64,000 nt of DNA from Saccharina japonica (Eukaryota > Sar > Phaeophyceae > Laminariales > Laminariaceae): assembly GCA_008828725.1 (NCBI GenBank), contig MEHQ01002384.1, positions 107,585 to 171,584 on the forward strand. The letters are read 5' to 3'. Made by a program: the position numbers and the translations under genes. Under the pieces are notes generated by a model that did not search any database, was not told the origin of the DNA, and worked only from the letters and a program-made list of their open reading frames with translations. How positions within the stretch are numbered: the stretch's first letter is position 1; the number at the start of each line of letters is the position of its first letter. Positions 31,301 through 40,600 of this stretch are shown here, piece after piece.

Positions 31301-31404
31301 TGTCGGGAGACAGGGACGATTTTCCGGCGCGTGTGGCGTGGGAGCTGCAAAACAAGCTCTGGAGACAACGCCATCGTTTTTTCCCCCCCCCCCCCCCCCC
31401 CTGA
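25987..31404 (+). CDS. Unrecognised low-complexity protein with RGG/GGR tract
   Basis: Exons: 25987 (or acceptor, exon from 25994)-26439, 28594-28893, 29998-30692 and 31086-31404 (TGA). Phases chain (0, 0, 2), giving about 588 residues from the ATG at 25987. Exon 1 has a His-rich H-H-N-H-H-H-H stretch, a long Gly run and an S-H-W-Y-N-V-R-H-R-F-S-W segment. Exon 2 is dominated by R-G-G and G-G-R repeats, as in RNA-binding RGG boxes. Exon 3 is Ser/Gly/Asn-rich. Exon 4 has a more ordered stretch (V-L-L-Q-R-L-Y-H-I-E-E-L; later A-L-N-F-V-E-A-F-S-L). The 3' end runs into poly-C and is uncertain; a donor just before it could extend the gene. RNA binding is inferred from composition alone. The donor after 28893 (GTACGG) is the weakest junction. 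Confidence 0.45.
27190..27336 (+). mobile_element. tRNA-derived SINE-like element
   Basis: GGCTCGTAGTGGTA resembles a polymerase III A box, and GAGTTCGAATCCC about 55 bp on is a good B box flanked by a T-arm-like stem (GTGAG against CCCAC, one mismatch). It ends in an A-rich AAAAC repeat (27300-27335). No complete tRNA cloverleaf can be drawn, so it is not called a tRNA gene. Confidence 0.5.
27385..27600 (+). repeat. R3 dispersed repeat, near full length
   Basis: GAGTTCGACGAGGGAATAG, GGGCTGAAGCCTTCTCGC, GGCACGAACCTTAGCGGGG, GACCCCGGGTTTGAGTTACG and a final GTAATAAATGGCC. It lies in the first intron of the RGG-rich gene, next to the SINE-like element. Confidence 0.75.
28250..28363 (+). repeat. 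R2 repeat with 51-nt poly-C tail
   Basis: CTCGAAAGGGATGCGTGGTC to CAACAAATGAGTACG, followed by an uninterrupted run of 51 cytosines (28313-28363). This is the longest homopolymer in the window. Confidence 0.85.
28436..28528. mobile_element. R5 MITE, diverged
   Basis: CTCTTAAGAACTGGTCCCCC at the left and GAGTTCTGAATCGATTCAAG at the right. It is intronic in the RGG-rich gene. Confidence 0.55.
29265..29449 (+). repeat. R2 long C-tailed repeat
   Basis: GGAAGGGGATAAGATTAGC, AACAACGTAGTGAGCGCCC, CTCGAAAGGAATGCGTGGTC and GAGTACG plus an 18-nt C-run. It directly abuts the R1 copy at 29455. Confidence 0.8.
29455..29960 (+). repeat. R1 long C-tailed repeat, full-length copy
   Basis: Head GGTTGGGTTGGCGTCGGTTG to GAAGTACACC with a short C-rich end. 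The 3' splice AG of the next exon (29996-29997) lies about 36 bp after its end. Confidence 0.8.
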
Positions 31405-31679
31405 GCAACATGCTAGCTTGAACTTCGCAGATAGTTTTAGGCGTGCTTGCCCCCCCGGGGTACCATGCTGGCTTGAGCATCGCAGACAAAGAAAAAATAC
31501 ATACCGATTGTTTTTGTAGCGTGCTCGCCCCCGCCCCCCCTCCCTCCTCGCGGCTGATGTGGCCACAACTCAGAGCGTTTCGCCATCAAAATTTTTTCGT
31601 GTGGCTAATGATGCACATGTGGCCGGGATTCCCCTCCCCCTGCAAGTAGTCCTACCAGAAAACAAAACTATTCGTTTGA

Positions 31680-32540
31680 AGCTGTCAAGGATTGCAAGAC
31701 AAGCGGTTTTCTTAGTAGGAGCCAGCTCACCCTTCATGCGACTCGCCCAACACTTCACATTTCGCTTCGCGCTTGGTGCAAGCAAGCAACGTCTGTCTAT
31801 ATGGTCGGTTAACACCCGACGTGCTCCGTCCCGGTATTGAAGGGATGCGAGGGTCTATGATCATACGACTACGGCCTGCATGATAATGAGTACACCCCTC
31901 CCCCCGGCACAATATGGGCGTAAATGTATTCTTGTGGAGGCGCTGAGCAAGGTCCCACACCATTCGGCGTACCAAATGGAGGGGTTGTCGATATCGTGTG
32001 GGGTGTTCTACATTGCTCAACGTCTCCACAAGGGGCAAGCAATGTCTACATGGTTGGTGAAAACCCAACGTGCTCCGTCCCGGCATTGTACGTAGGGATA
32101 CGAGGGTTTACGGTCATACGACGACGGCCATGCACGACATGCGGCTTACACCCCCCCCCATATATGATATATTTATAGGTTGGGTTGGCGTCGGTTGGCA
32201 ACGACGCTGTAAAACACGCCACTCGCTGCGTGAGCTAGACAACCAGGGTGCCGTTTTTTTTTTTTTTGCGGTCACCAAAGCTGGCGGTCGAGTAGATCAT
32301 TTGTGCGGGGTGGAAAACCTTTGCTCCGCACAAGGGGAATGGTCGTACCACGTAGTGTTAATATGGTAAGGCGTCCGCGAGGCAGTTACATAGTAAAACC
32401 CATTGCTGTCTCCGGAAGTGGCCACACCAGAAATTAAATTAACTCATTGAAGCTGTCGTCCATATGCAAGTCCACCTCAGAGGCGGTTCTTAGCAGGATG
32501 CAGCTCACCCTCCATGCGACTCGCCCAATACCTCAGGTCA
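31680..32540 (+). repeat. Cluster of three R1 pieces
   Basis: R1 3' part at 31680-31905 (C-tail), a shorter 3' end at 32036-32160 (C-tail) and a 5' part at 32178-32540 that starts with the GGTTGGGTTGGCGTCGG head and stops at a C-run. Confidence 0.75.
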
Positions 32541-32810
32541 AGCCCCCCCCCCCCCCCGTAGTAGCCACTCGCTTCTCTCGAACATGTTAATAACGTAGCA
32601 CTCCTTCGAACGCGGGACTTAACCTCCATGCAAAAACCAACAACAACAACAAAAATGCTCGGTTACTTTAAGCCCTCCTCCACTCGACTGGAGCTACTCG
32701 TAGCGCACTGCACTGAACTACCTACGTACCGCACTTCAACTAATTCCGTCCCGCCGACGAGTGTCCCCGCGTGTGTGTCTTATCACGCCTCGTCTCCCGC
32801 CGCGCAACAG

Positions 32811-33762
32811 AGAGTGAATTCGCCGTTGGCTGAAGAGGAGTCCAGGGTGGCTGTCGAGGCCGAGAGCATCCAGAACGCCTTGGACTTTCCCATAAACACC
32901 CGGTTCATAGCAGGTATCCAAGTATTTTTAACGGTGTGCTTATTAGTAGGATATACCTGGTATATTGAAAAACATAAAACGTTTTTGCGTGCGATCGAAG
33001 TGTCGCACACAGCTTGCAAAATATGCGTTTGGACGGAACGCTCGATCTCACAGCTGATGATTGATATTTTTAGCATGAGCAATTGTTGTTGCCATGTTTG
33101 CCATCCAAACTTTGTGGAGCACGAGCGTCAGCGTTGATCACTCATAAACCATTCCCAGAAATAAGAAGAAAACCGAAAAAAAAACGGACAACTATGGGGG
33201 TATCATACCCGGGTACCTACCCGAGTATGGCCATGTGTATAGGAAGTGGTGCCCCTACCCATGATACCCCCGAGAATGTACCGTGCTAAACTAACCTTGC
33301 AAGTTTTCTCACGTATTCAAGACTGTGGGGCGTGGAGGTGTTTTTTTTGTGGGCGCGTATGTTGTTCGTATACGAAGTATCATATAGTCAAATTTATTAG
33401 TAGTTGTGAGTACGGAATTCGGGGAGTCCCTCCTTAACAGGGTGGTCGCCCACGCTGACGACTAGAAAGCGTGTTCGCTTTTTGTTCCAGCGCTGTCCCC
33501 TCTTGAGTCTACCTGACACGACACACCCCATTCCATGCCGTCCGCCTTCTTGTGTCTGCCTGCCACGACCCACCCCATCCCGTTCCGCTCGTAAGGGCCT
33601 TGAGACCCAAAAAACAACTCACCCATCCACCCCCCCACCCCCCCACCCACCCACGCCAACCCCCACCCACAGTCCACCCGCCCACGCCCCCCCGCGGCCG
33701 ACACCGCTCGCCGACTTTCGGCAGGCATCATTCGCGAGGTCGATGCCACTGCTGGAGGTTGA
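32811..33762 (+). CDS. Candidate two-exon 3' end of an unknown gene
   Basis: Exon 32811-32913 has a good acceptor (pyrimidine tract then CAACAG), reads R-V-N-S-P-L-A-E-E-E-S-R-V-A-V-E-A-E-S-I and ends at CAG/GTATCC in phase 1. A C-rich tract and CGGCAG acceptor at 33724 give a short phase-compatible continuation that ends in TGA at 33760-33762. It could belong to the RGG-rich gene if that gene's last junction is misplaced. No domain is recognised. Confidence 0.35.
32995..33070 (+). repeat. Degenerate R4 3' part
   Basis: GTGCGATCGAAGTGTCGCAC, then AGCTTGCAAAATATGCG. The ATG at about 33022 reads M-R-L-D-G-T-L-D-L-T-A-D-D-stop. Confidence 0.6.
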
Positions 33763-34576
33763 GAGTAATGCAACTGCAGGAAGTTGAGATCGATGCCACT
33801 GCTGCTGGAAGTTGAGGTCGATGCCACTGCTGTTGGAGTTTGATATCGATACGGCGCCAATAGATTTCGCTCGGTTTCATGCCCCCCCGCGCCGCCGGAT
33901 GCATTCGTTGCCCTTTGTAGTATGTGAAGGGGGCAGATGTCGAGAAGAGTATACCGAAAGCGTGGCCTTACAGTCGTGCAGTAGATTAATGCACCGATCT
34001 CCGGCGATTCTGCTCTGAAATTTTGTATTTTTGGGGGCGGGGGGGGGGAGGCGGGCGGGTAGACACGTGAGGTGCTCTTCGTATACTCGTACTGTTGGTT
34101 TTGGTACGAATGTACTGCAATACTGCTGTACATGTTGCAGCGGCGGAGAGGCGTATGTTGCTGTTTCAAAGGAAGCGGGCCACCTTCTCCGACACGGCTC
34201 AAGGGAGACTGTAACAATCTCGAGCTACGAACTGCTGTGGATTATGGAAGGGTTGAATTCAGACCAAGTTAGAGCTCCAGCAAGACGATTAGCGTTACCA
34301 CCATTCGTTGCTTTTGGAATGTTGCGGTAGGAATCTCTTCGGCATTCGGCATTGTATCGTCTTCGTCAGCCGGGTTGGACCGGTTTATTCTGTATACACC
34401 GCCAGTAGGGGGCTCTTCGGCATTGTATCATCTTCTTATAGGCGGAGGGTTGGACCGATTTGTATACACACTGCCAGCGGTTTATGGTTCCATGATTGTG
34501 TTCACCACCGACAAGAAGTTTGTAGCGGTTGCGCGACGTGCCCCGCCAGGTGTTTCATGATATCGCCTTTTTTTTC

Positions 34577-34670
34577 TCAGGGCAAATACTTGCCACGCTC
34601 TCGGTCCCTGTATACCATGGTGCGTGTGCCCTCCGGACCCCTCTTCCCCCTCTGCACGACATCGGTCAAG
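34577..34670 (-). CDS. Candidate terminal exon, unknown protein
   Basis: On the minus strand an acceptor (TTGTCAG) opens a frame reading L-T-D-V-V-Q-R-G-K-R-G-P-E-G-T-R-T-M-V-Y and ending K-Y-L-P-stop. Codon use resembles the real exons, but no partner exon was found upstream and the + strand is open too. Confidence 0.3.
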
Positions 34671-35084
34671 CTGACAATTTTGTTTTGCGAACGATGCCGG
34701 TAATTTTGCTGATATACATTTTTGCGACTGATATTTCTGTAGGCATCGAAACAATATATATGCTCGAGTGAAGTAGGGGTCCCCCAGTAGGGCGGTGGTG
34801 TGGTAGAGCAATACGACCGCCTTATCGGGGGCAACCGCCTTATTCATTCCATGTTATGAGTGCAATTCCCAAGTGGCTCCAAGCGGTTTTGACCGCCTTA
34901 TATCGGGATACCGCCTTCCTCAGATCCCCTTATTGTGGTGGGACCCCTACGAACTGTATCGCGACGGCTCATTGGCACGAGCGGCGGTAGCGCTTGTGCA
35001 CATTAGTCTAGTTTTCTTATCGTCCCCGCTGATGGGGGAGTTGGCGTTTCCCACGTTCTCTACACACGTCCACATCTGAGGCAG

Positions 35085-35300
35085 ATCATGATCTATCTAT
35101 CTATCTATCTGTCCACCGTAGATCATCTAGTTCCTCGCCTGCGGTTGTGAGAGGTTGTGCAGCATCTGTGCATAGTACAGATCCAACCCAGGAAACATGT
35201 GCTCGTATATCATGCAGGGTATACGGCTCCCACCTGGCAGCATAACCTACAGATAATACAGGATCGGGCAAATATCTCCCCTGGAAATATCTAGATACTT
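35085..35300 (+). repeat. R8 repeat
   Basis: (ATCT)n head, TAGATCATCTAGTTCCTCGC, ACAGATCCAACCCAGGAAAC, ACGGCTCCCACCTGGCAGC and ATATCTCCCCTGG. Other copies: 35745-35915, 36110-36235, 45915-46235 and, reversed, 52175-52510. Confidence 0.7.
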
Positions 35301-35490
35301 TGGTGGGAATCCATGATCTGTTCGAGTTGCGCACACTTCCAAACTCACTATTTTAATAGTTTCTAGACCTACAGACAGGTGTTCGTACAATGGCGCAGGC
35401 ACGTAAAGCACGCAACATCTACATCTCCCGTCGTGTGGGCTGCATCCCTTGCTGCAGGAGGTGAACATTGCTTCACTTGGTTGCTACTGT

Positions 35491-35601
35491 TATTCCGGGG
35501 GGCTATAGTAACCAGGACCCAATATGCTTAGTAAAAATACTGAAATATATAGATTTTAGCCTACGTCATGAGTCCTGATTACTATGGTCCTGGTTGTCTC
35601 C
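35491..35601. mobile_element. Diverged R7 MITE
   Basis: GGGGGGCTATAGTAACCAGG against CCTGATTACTATGGTCCTGG as inverted ends, with AGTAAAAATACTGAAATATA inside. Confidence 0.6.
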
Positions 35602-35744
35602 GTGCATTCAAATTGTGAAAATATGTTGCCTCTTCGTTTTACTACCCCCTTTCCTATCTGGGGCCATTCCCCCCTACTATAATGCACCACACTACCTACT
35701 GTGCTGTACCCTTTTGAGGCTTCAGAAGGGGAAATGTTTAACGC

Positions 35745-36235
35745 GCCGGACAGGTCATCTACAGATATATCGCGATCTACGTAGATCATCTACTGCTGTA
35801 GATCCTAACCGACAGTTATGATATGTTGTGCAGGATCTGTACATAGCACAGATCCAACCAAGGACACCTGTCCTCCTATTATTATTGTAGATCATGCAAG
35901 CGGAAGGCTCCAGACTATCTGTTTTTGACTGACTTTGATCGCTTTGCGGACCCTTCGGGTTCCATTTTTATTTCAGTATACCTTTTTTGGGTAAGTTAGC
36001 CTGTGACCACGGGAATCGACCGTGTCAAGTGTTGGATTAGTACGGATAGATGGAGGTACTGGATAGAGAGACCGGCACGGTTTTTAATGTGAAGACAACA
36101 ACAACAACAACAATGCAGATATACGGCCCCCACTCTGGAACGTGGCCTAGATCGTTCGGACCAGGGATCTATCTTCCCTGGTTGATCTAGATCATGAAGC
36201 CGGAAATCATGATGATCTGTCTCAGGTGGGACTTT
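35745..36235 (+). repeat. Two partial R8 repeats
   Basis: 35745-35915 carries GTAGATCATCTACTGC and ACAGATCCAACCAAGGACAC. 36110-36235 carries ATACGGCCCCCACTCTGG and ATCTATCTTCCCTGG. They are separated by about 195 bp of other sequence. Confidence 0.6.
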
Positions 36236-36555
36236 GTTTCGAAAACAAATGACGACTGCTGTTCATACACCATCGACCACACGGCGCCGTCTCAGGGTCG
36301 CTGAGGTCGGAGATGTGTGCGGAACGGAATGGAAGAGGGGCTGCGGTACGGCACTCACTCGCGGGGCATACCTATACCCTCGTATGATACTGATGCACGC
36401 TCGCCTCTCATGGGCGATTGATACTATTGCACACCTCGGGAATACCATCGACTCTCGCTTCATGAGCTACAGTGTAGATCGTTCCTGGCAGATATATACG
36501 AACGGGAAGTCGACGAGATCATCGTGCACGAAGGAAAACTTTGCGGAACAAAAAC

Positions 36556-36720
36556 CATACAGTACCGGCCCGCTCATAAGAAACCAGAAATCGGGCTTTG
36601 GCTGACTTTCTTATTTGAGAAAGGGGTGTGTCCCACACTAAATTCAGTATAATTTATTTTTCCCCCGTAATGTTTAGGCTGAGTTTCTTGTGGGGCACTT
36701 TCTTATGAGAGGGCCTTGAG
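36556..36720. mobile_element. Diverged R6-like MITE
   Basis: CATAAGAAACCAGAAATCGG and its inverted counterpart around CTTTCTTATGAGAGGGCC echo the R6 ends. Internal ACTTTCTTATTTGAGAAAGG is shared. Confidence 0.45.
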
Positions 36721-37325
36721 AGGGCCGGCAGTGTATGCGCGTGTACGCGTGTACGGAGAGAAGAAGCCTGTGGGAGAAGTTGTGTTACTGCTGTACTGCG
36801 CATATTGAAACCAGCTGCAGCCATCAATGTCACGCATCAGCCATACGAGGTTGAACCACTACTGCTGCACTGCTGTCCCACGGCAGTAGTACGAAGCACC
36901 TCACAGAGGGGGAGTGGTCGCGACGACTCAACGAGGCACGCAACTACTGCATGCAGCAGTAGTAGCAGAAAACAGCAGCAAGCAGCTGCAGCAGGACTCT
37001 GTGAGACGTGCTTCAGCTGCGAATTCGACCGATTGGCTAGTCGAATTTCAACAATCGTCGTTGCAAGCTGCAATCTGCGTGTTACGTCTTGTACGCCTAA
37101 CGTCGGCCGCGCGCTGTGCCGTTCGTCTTCGTTTCGATACTCGGTACTCGGTACTCGGGTTATTTCGCCGCATTTTTGGTGGGTTTTACAAGATGTGCAT
37201 GGCGTTCTCTATTCGGGGTAACCTTGTTTTGGCCTTGCGGCGAGCTCGGCCCTTGCGCTTGTGTGTGTCCTGTTCTCCCAGTTGCTGCGGTTCGTGCTCG
37301 GCTGGGGTGCGCAAGCTTCTTTTCT

Positions 37326-37643
37326 ATGCTTCAGTCCTCTCGGTACGGTTGCCGAGCCAGGCGGCGGTCGTTGGCGGCGGGGATGGCGCTGGCTTTGGCT
37401 GGCCGTGCGGCGGGTCTCATCCCAGCACTCCATCCTACAACCACGACAGCAGTGCGGTCGTCCTCTCGTCAACTGATGAAAGCTACCGCTGCCACCACCA
37501 CCGTGCCTTCGCGAACGCCGCCTAGAAGGAGACATTGGAGTGCTGCTACCAAGGATGTGCGTGCTTCACTCTTGAGCGGTACTAGTGGTGGTGGTGATGG
37601 CAGAGCTGGCGTGAGTTGGCCAGCTAGCGGCGGAGCGAGAATC
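37326..37643 (+). other. Probable mitochondrial presequence of the AspRS (alternative start)
   Basis: In frame and contiguous with the WHEP exon, ATGs at 37326 and 37383 precede the likely cytosolic start at 37644 (another ATG is at 37698). The 106 residues are rich in Arg, Ala and Ser, almost free of acidic residues at the start ([14 protein letters not shown]), typical of mitochondrial targeting peptides. A longer form may serve the mitochondrion and a shorter one the cytosol. Plastid targeting is less likely because no signal peptide is evident. Transcript starts are unknown. Confidence 0.6.
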
Positions 37644-40600
37644 ATGAGCTCCTCTGGGTCGAGCGCGGCTTTGTGCTCTACCAAGAGCTCGTACGAGATG
37701 TCGGCAGGAGACCTTGCGCTGGAGGCTCAGATTAAGACCAAGGGGGACGCTATCCGAGACCTGAAGGCTGGCGGAGCTTCGAAGGACGACCTTAAACCGC
37801 ATATCGAGGTGTGCATTGAATATTGCAGGCATTTGCTGTTGGCAGCTCGCTGCTTGTTAGTTTACTGGCACGATTATTAATAGTCTACTCGAACAACGAG
37901 TACCTGACGATATGAAACGTACTCGTACTTGTACGTACGTATACGCTTCGTACATGGAGGCGGTACACCCCTCCTCCCCTCCCCCCCTCCCTCCATCCCA
38001 TCTCGGTACGGCAATACACCATAAGACCATAAGGCGCTGCTGCTGCTGCTGCGCATGGTACGGGAGTTTCATGTTGTTTCCCTGACGACCATCCGCCTGT
38101 AGGCTATAGACCGTAGACTCCTGGCTCCTTTTCGTGAACGCGGGGCTAGATTCCCACTGTACATACAATAGCAAAGCCAAAGTGAGAACAACACGACAAC
38201 CCACGACCCACGACATGTCAAGCAAGGCAAAACGTGCTCTTGTCAAGGGTGTACATAGGGCCGAAGTGTTCCACACTAAAACCTAGTAGTTTGGTGTCAG
38301 TCACGGCATGTCAAGGCAAACCTGCTGTCTGTCAAGGGTTGAAAGTCCTGTCTGCCGACATCTTTGATACCTGGTGGGCAACAACAGCAACAACAGCAAC
38401 AACAAAAACCACCACCACCAACAACAACAGCAACAACAAAAACGCCACCAACACCAACATTACCAACAACAGCAGCAGCAACTGAAAGTATGTTTGGGCC
38501 ACCGCAGGTTGAGTGTTCCCGATGTAACCAATACTACAGTAGTTTTGTCCATCATACTCGTATCATACGTATATAGCACATGGCATTTTCCACTGCTGTG
38601 CATAAGAGAGAACGCTGGTTAAAAAAACCTTGGGAACTGGACTCCCGCTTCCGAGATAATTTACTTTAGATTAGACTGAGACACATTTTTTTTCTTTACT
38701 ACTGCTGTGCGGTGCAGTTCTGAAAGGGGTTAACCCTTTAGGAACTGCAGTCCCGATGTGGGGACAAAATACTTGGAATAAGACTGAAATATTGGTTTCT
38801 GTACAGCGCAGTACTAAAAGAGTTAAGAGAGGTAGTTTTCGGCGTGTATACATGTACGTACCACATCTCTCTTTTTTATGTCGGGGTTACCCGCTGCGTG
38901 AATGCGTGTTGTCTCCCAACAGGAACTGCTAGAGCTGAAGCAGCTCTACGTGAAGGCTACCGGCGAGGCGTTCGGGGCCCCTGCTGGGGGCAAGGGCAAG
39001 ACGGACGGCGACCAAAAGAAAAAGAAAACGAAGAAGGAAGGGGGAGACGGCCAGCCGAAGCAGATGGACACGAGGAAGGCCGACAAAGCGAAAAAGGTAT
39101 CATACGTAGACCCGGAGTATTTTTGCACGAGAGATGCTCCCAATACCTGGGAGTAAAGTATGCTCGAGAGAAAATACTCGCAAAGCATGAATGAAGTACG
39201 TACACAGGCAGTGTCTGTGGAATACCAGGTATTAGTCTTGTACCTGCCGTGTGCGGGGAGGGGAGCCTGGTAACCCCCGTTGGGACCCTTTTTAAGGGAC
39301 CTTTCCAGGAATAACGACAGCCTTGAAACTTTTCGTATAATTTTTTACGCAGCGAACTGGTTAATCTATGTGATGGCGGTGGAAGCGTTGAAACTTAGCT
39401 TTAACGTGTTTTACGCAGCGATTGCTGACGACTGCATGCATGCATGCATGCATGTTTTTTTTTATTTTATAGGTATGTCAAAGTAGTTATTAATACGAGC
39501 TGGTTCCAGAGATAAACATAAGATAGCTTCTTCGGGGAATAAAAAACGGAATACAATACTTTTTCGAACACTACAGATATCGACATGACGGCATCGCCAA
39601 GGGGAACACATCGGTGAAGAGATTTTTGTCGTACGAGTTGTAGTTCGCGAGATATGGTCATATTGGTATTCCTTAGGGAGGCGTTATTCCATATGGGATA
39701 GATTTCCTTCAGTAATCCTATAGTAATATCAATATAATAGTATTCAGGCCATATATCGGTCAATACGCCGACTAATTCGACTTTGGAAGTCTTGACAGGA
39801 TCGCATCAACAAGGGGAAGACGTCCATGTTACGTTTTTGCTTCCTGCGAGCCTATCAGGCTGTGGTAAGAACCGCCTGCCAAGTTACTAGGAACATGTAT
39901 TGAACAAATTTGAAACCTTAGGGGAAAAAATACACTTCGCGGAAATCACGTTTGCACCCTGGTTTTTTAGAGTTTCAAAACCAAACTTGGCGAGGTTGTT
40001 CTTCACAACATTACGAAGGGCTCCAAAACTGGCCTTTTTTGAAAAAATAAATAAATCATGAGTTATATAGGGTCAAAGTTGCTAAAAAAATCCGCGAAAA
40101 TTGAAAAAAACTACGTACAGAGGTAAAAAAAACGAAAATAAAAAAGGCCAGTCATACGTTTTTTCGTACTGTCATGAAGAACACCCCTGCCAAATTTCGT
40201 TTTCCAACTCTCAAAAACCAGCGTGCAAAGTTGCGAAGATAGAATCTTATGTTTTTTCCTGGAACCAGCTCGTAGTTGAAAACTTAACCCTTGATCAGCT
40301 TTACACAGCGCGATCGCAAGAGCTTTCTCGCTGGGGTGCTCTGCTGACTGCAGCGGTTCGACACCCCAAAACAACGAACAGCACCACAGCAGTATGTGCA
40401 CTACTTCGTGACTTGTAGAGCCCGCCACGTTTGTTTTTACATCTTGTTAATTATTTTTGCAGTTTGTGGTGTACGCCGCAATGAAGTTTCACACTCAGCT
40501 TGCAAAGATGAATTTGGACGGAATCCTTGATCTCACAGCTGTTTTTTTTATTTATTTTATTTTATAAATATAAATATATACTTCGTACCTGGTATACTTA

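Larger units (their letters stand above)
33763..37325. other. Mostly non-coding region upstream of aspartyl-tRNA synthetase
   Basis: It holds a three-unit GAGGTCGATGCCACTGCTG repeat (33737-33840), a weak minus-strand exon candidate (34577-34670), R8 copies, R6 and R7 relatives, and paired ACCGCCTTA-containing sequence around 34800-34920. Presumed promoter and 5' leader of the synthetase lie at its right end; no motif is distinctive enough to call. Confidence 0.5.

Noticed and set aside
33462-34217. 251-codon minus-strand open frame
   Set aside because: It is made largely from a GAGGTCGATGCC tandem repeat and C-rich tracts, with no junctions or family resemblance.
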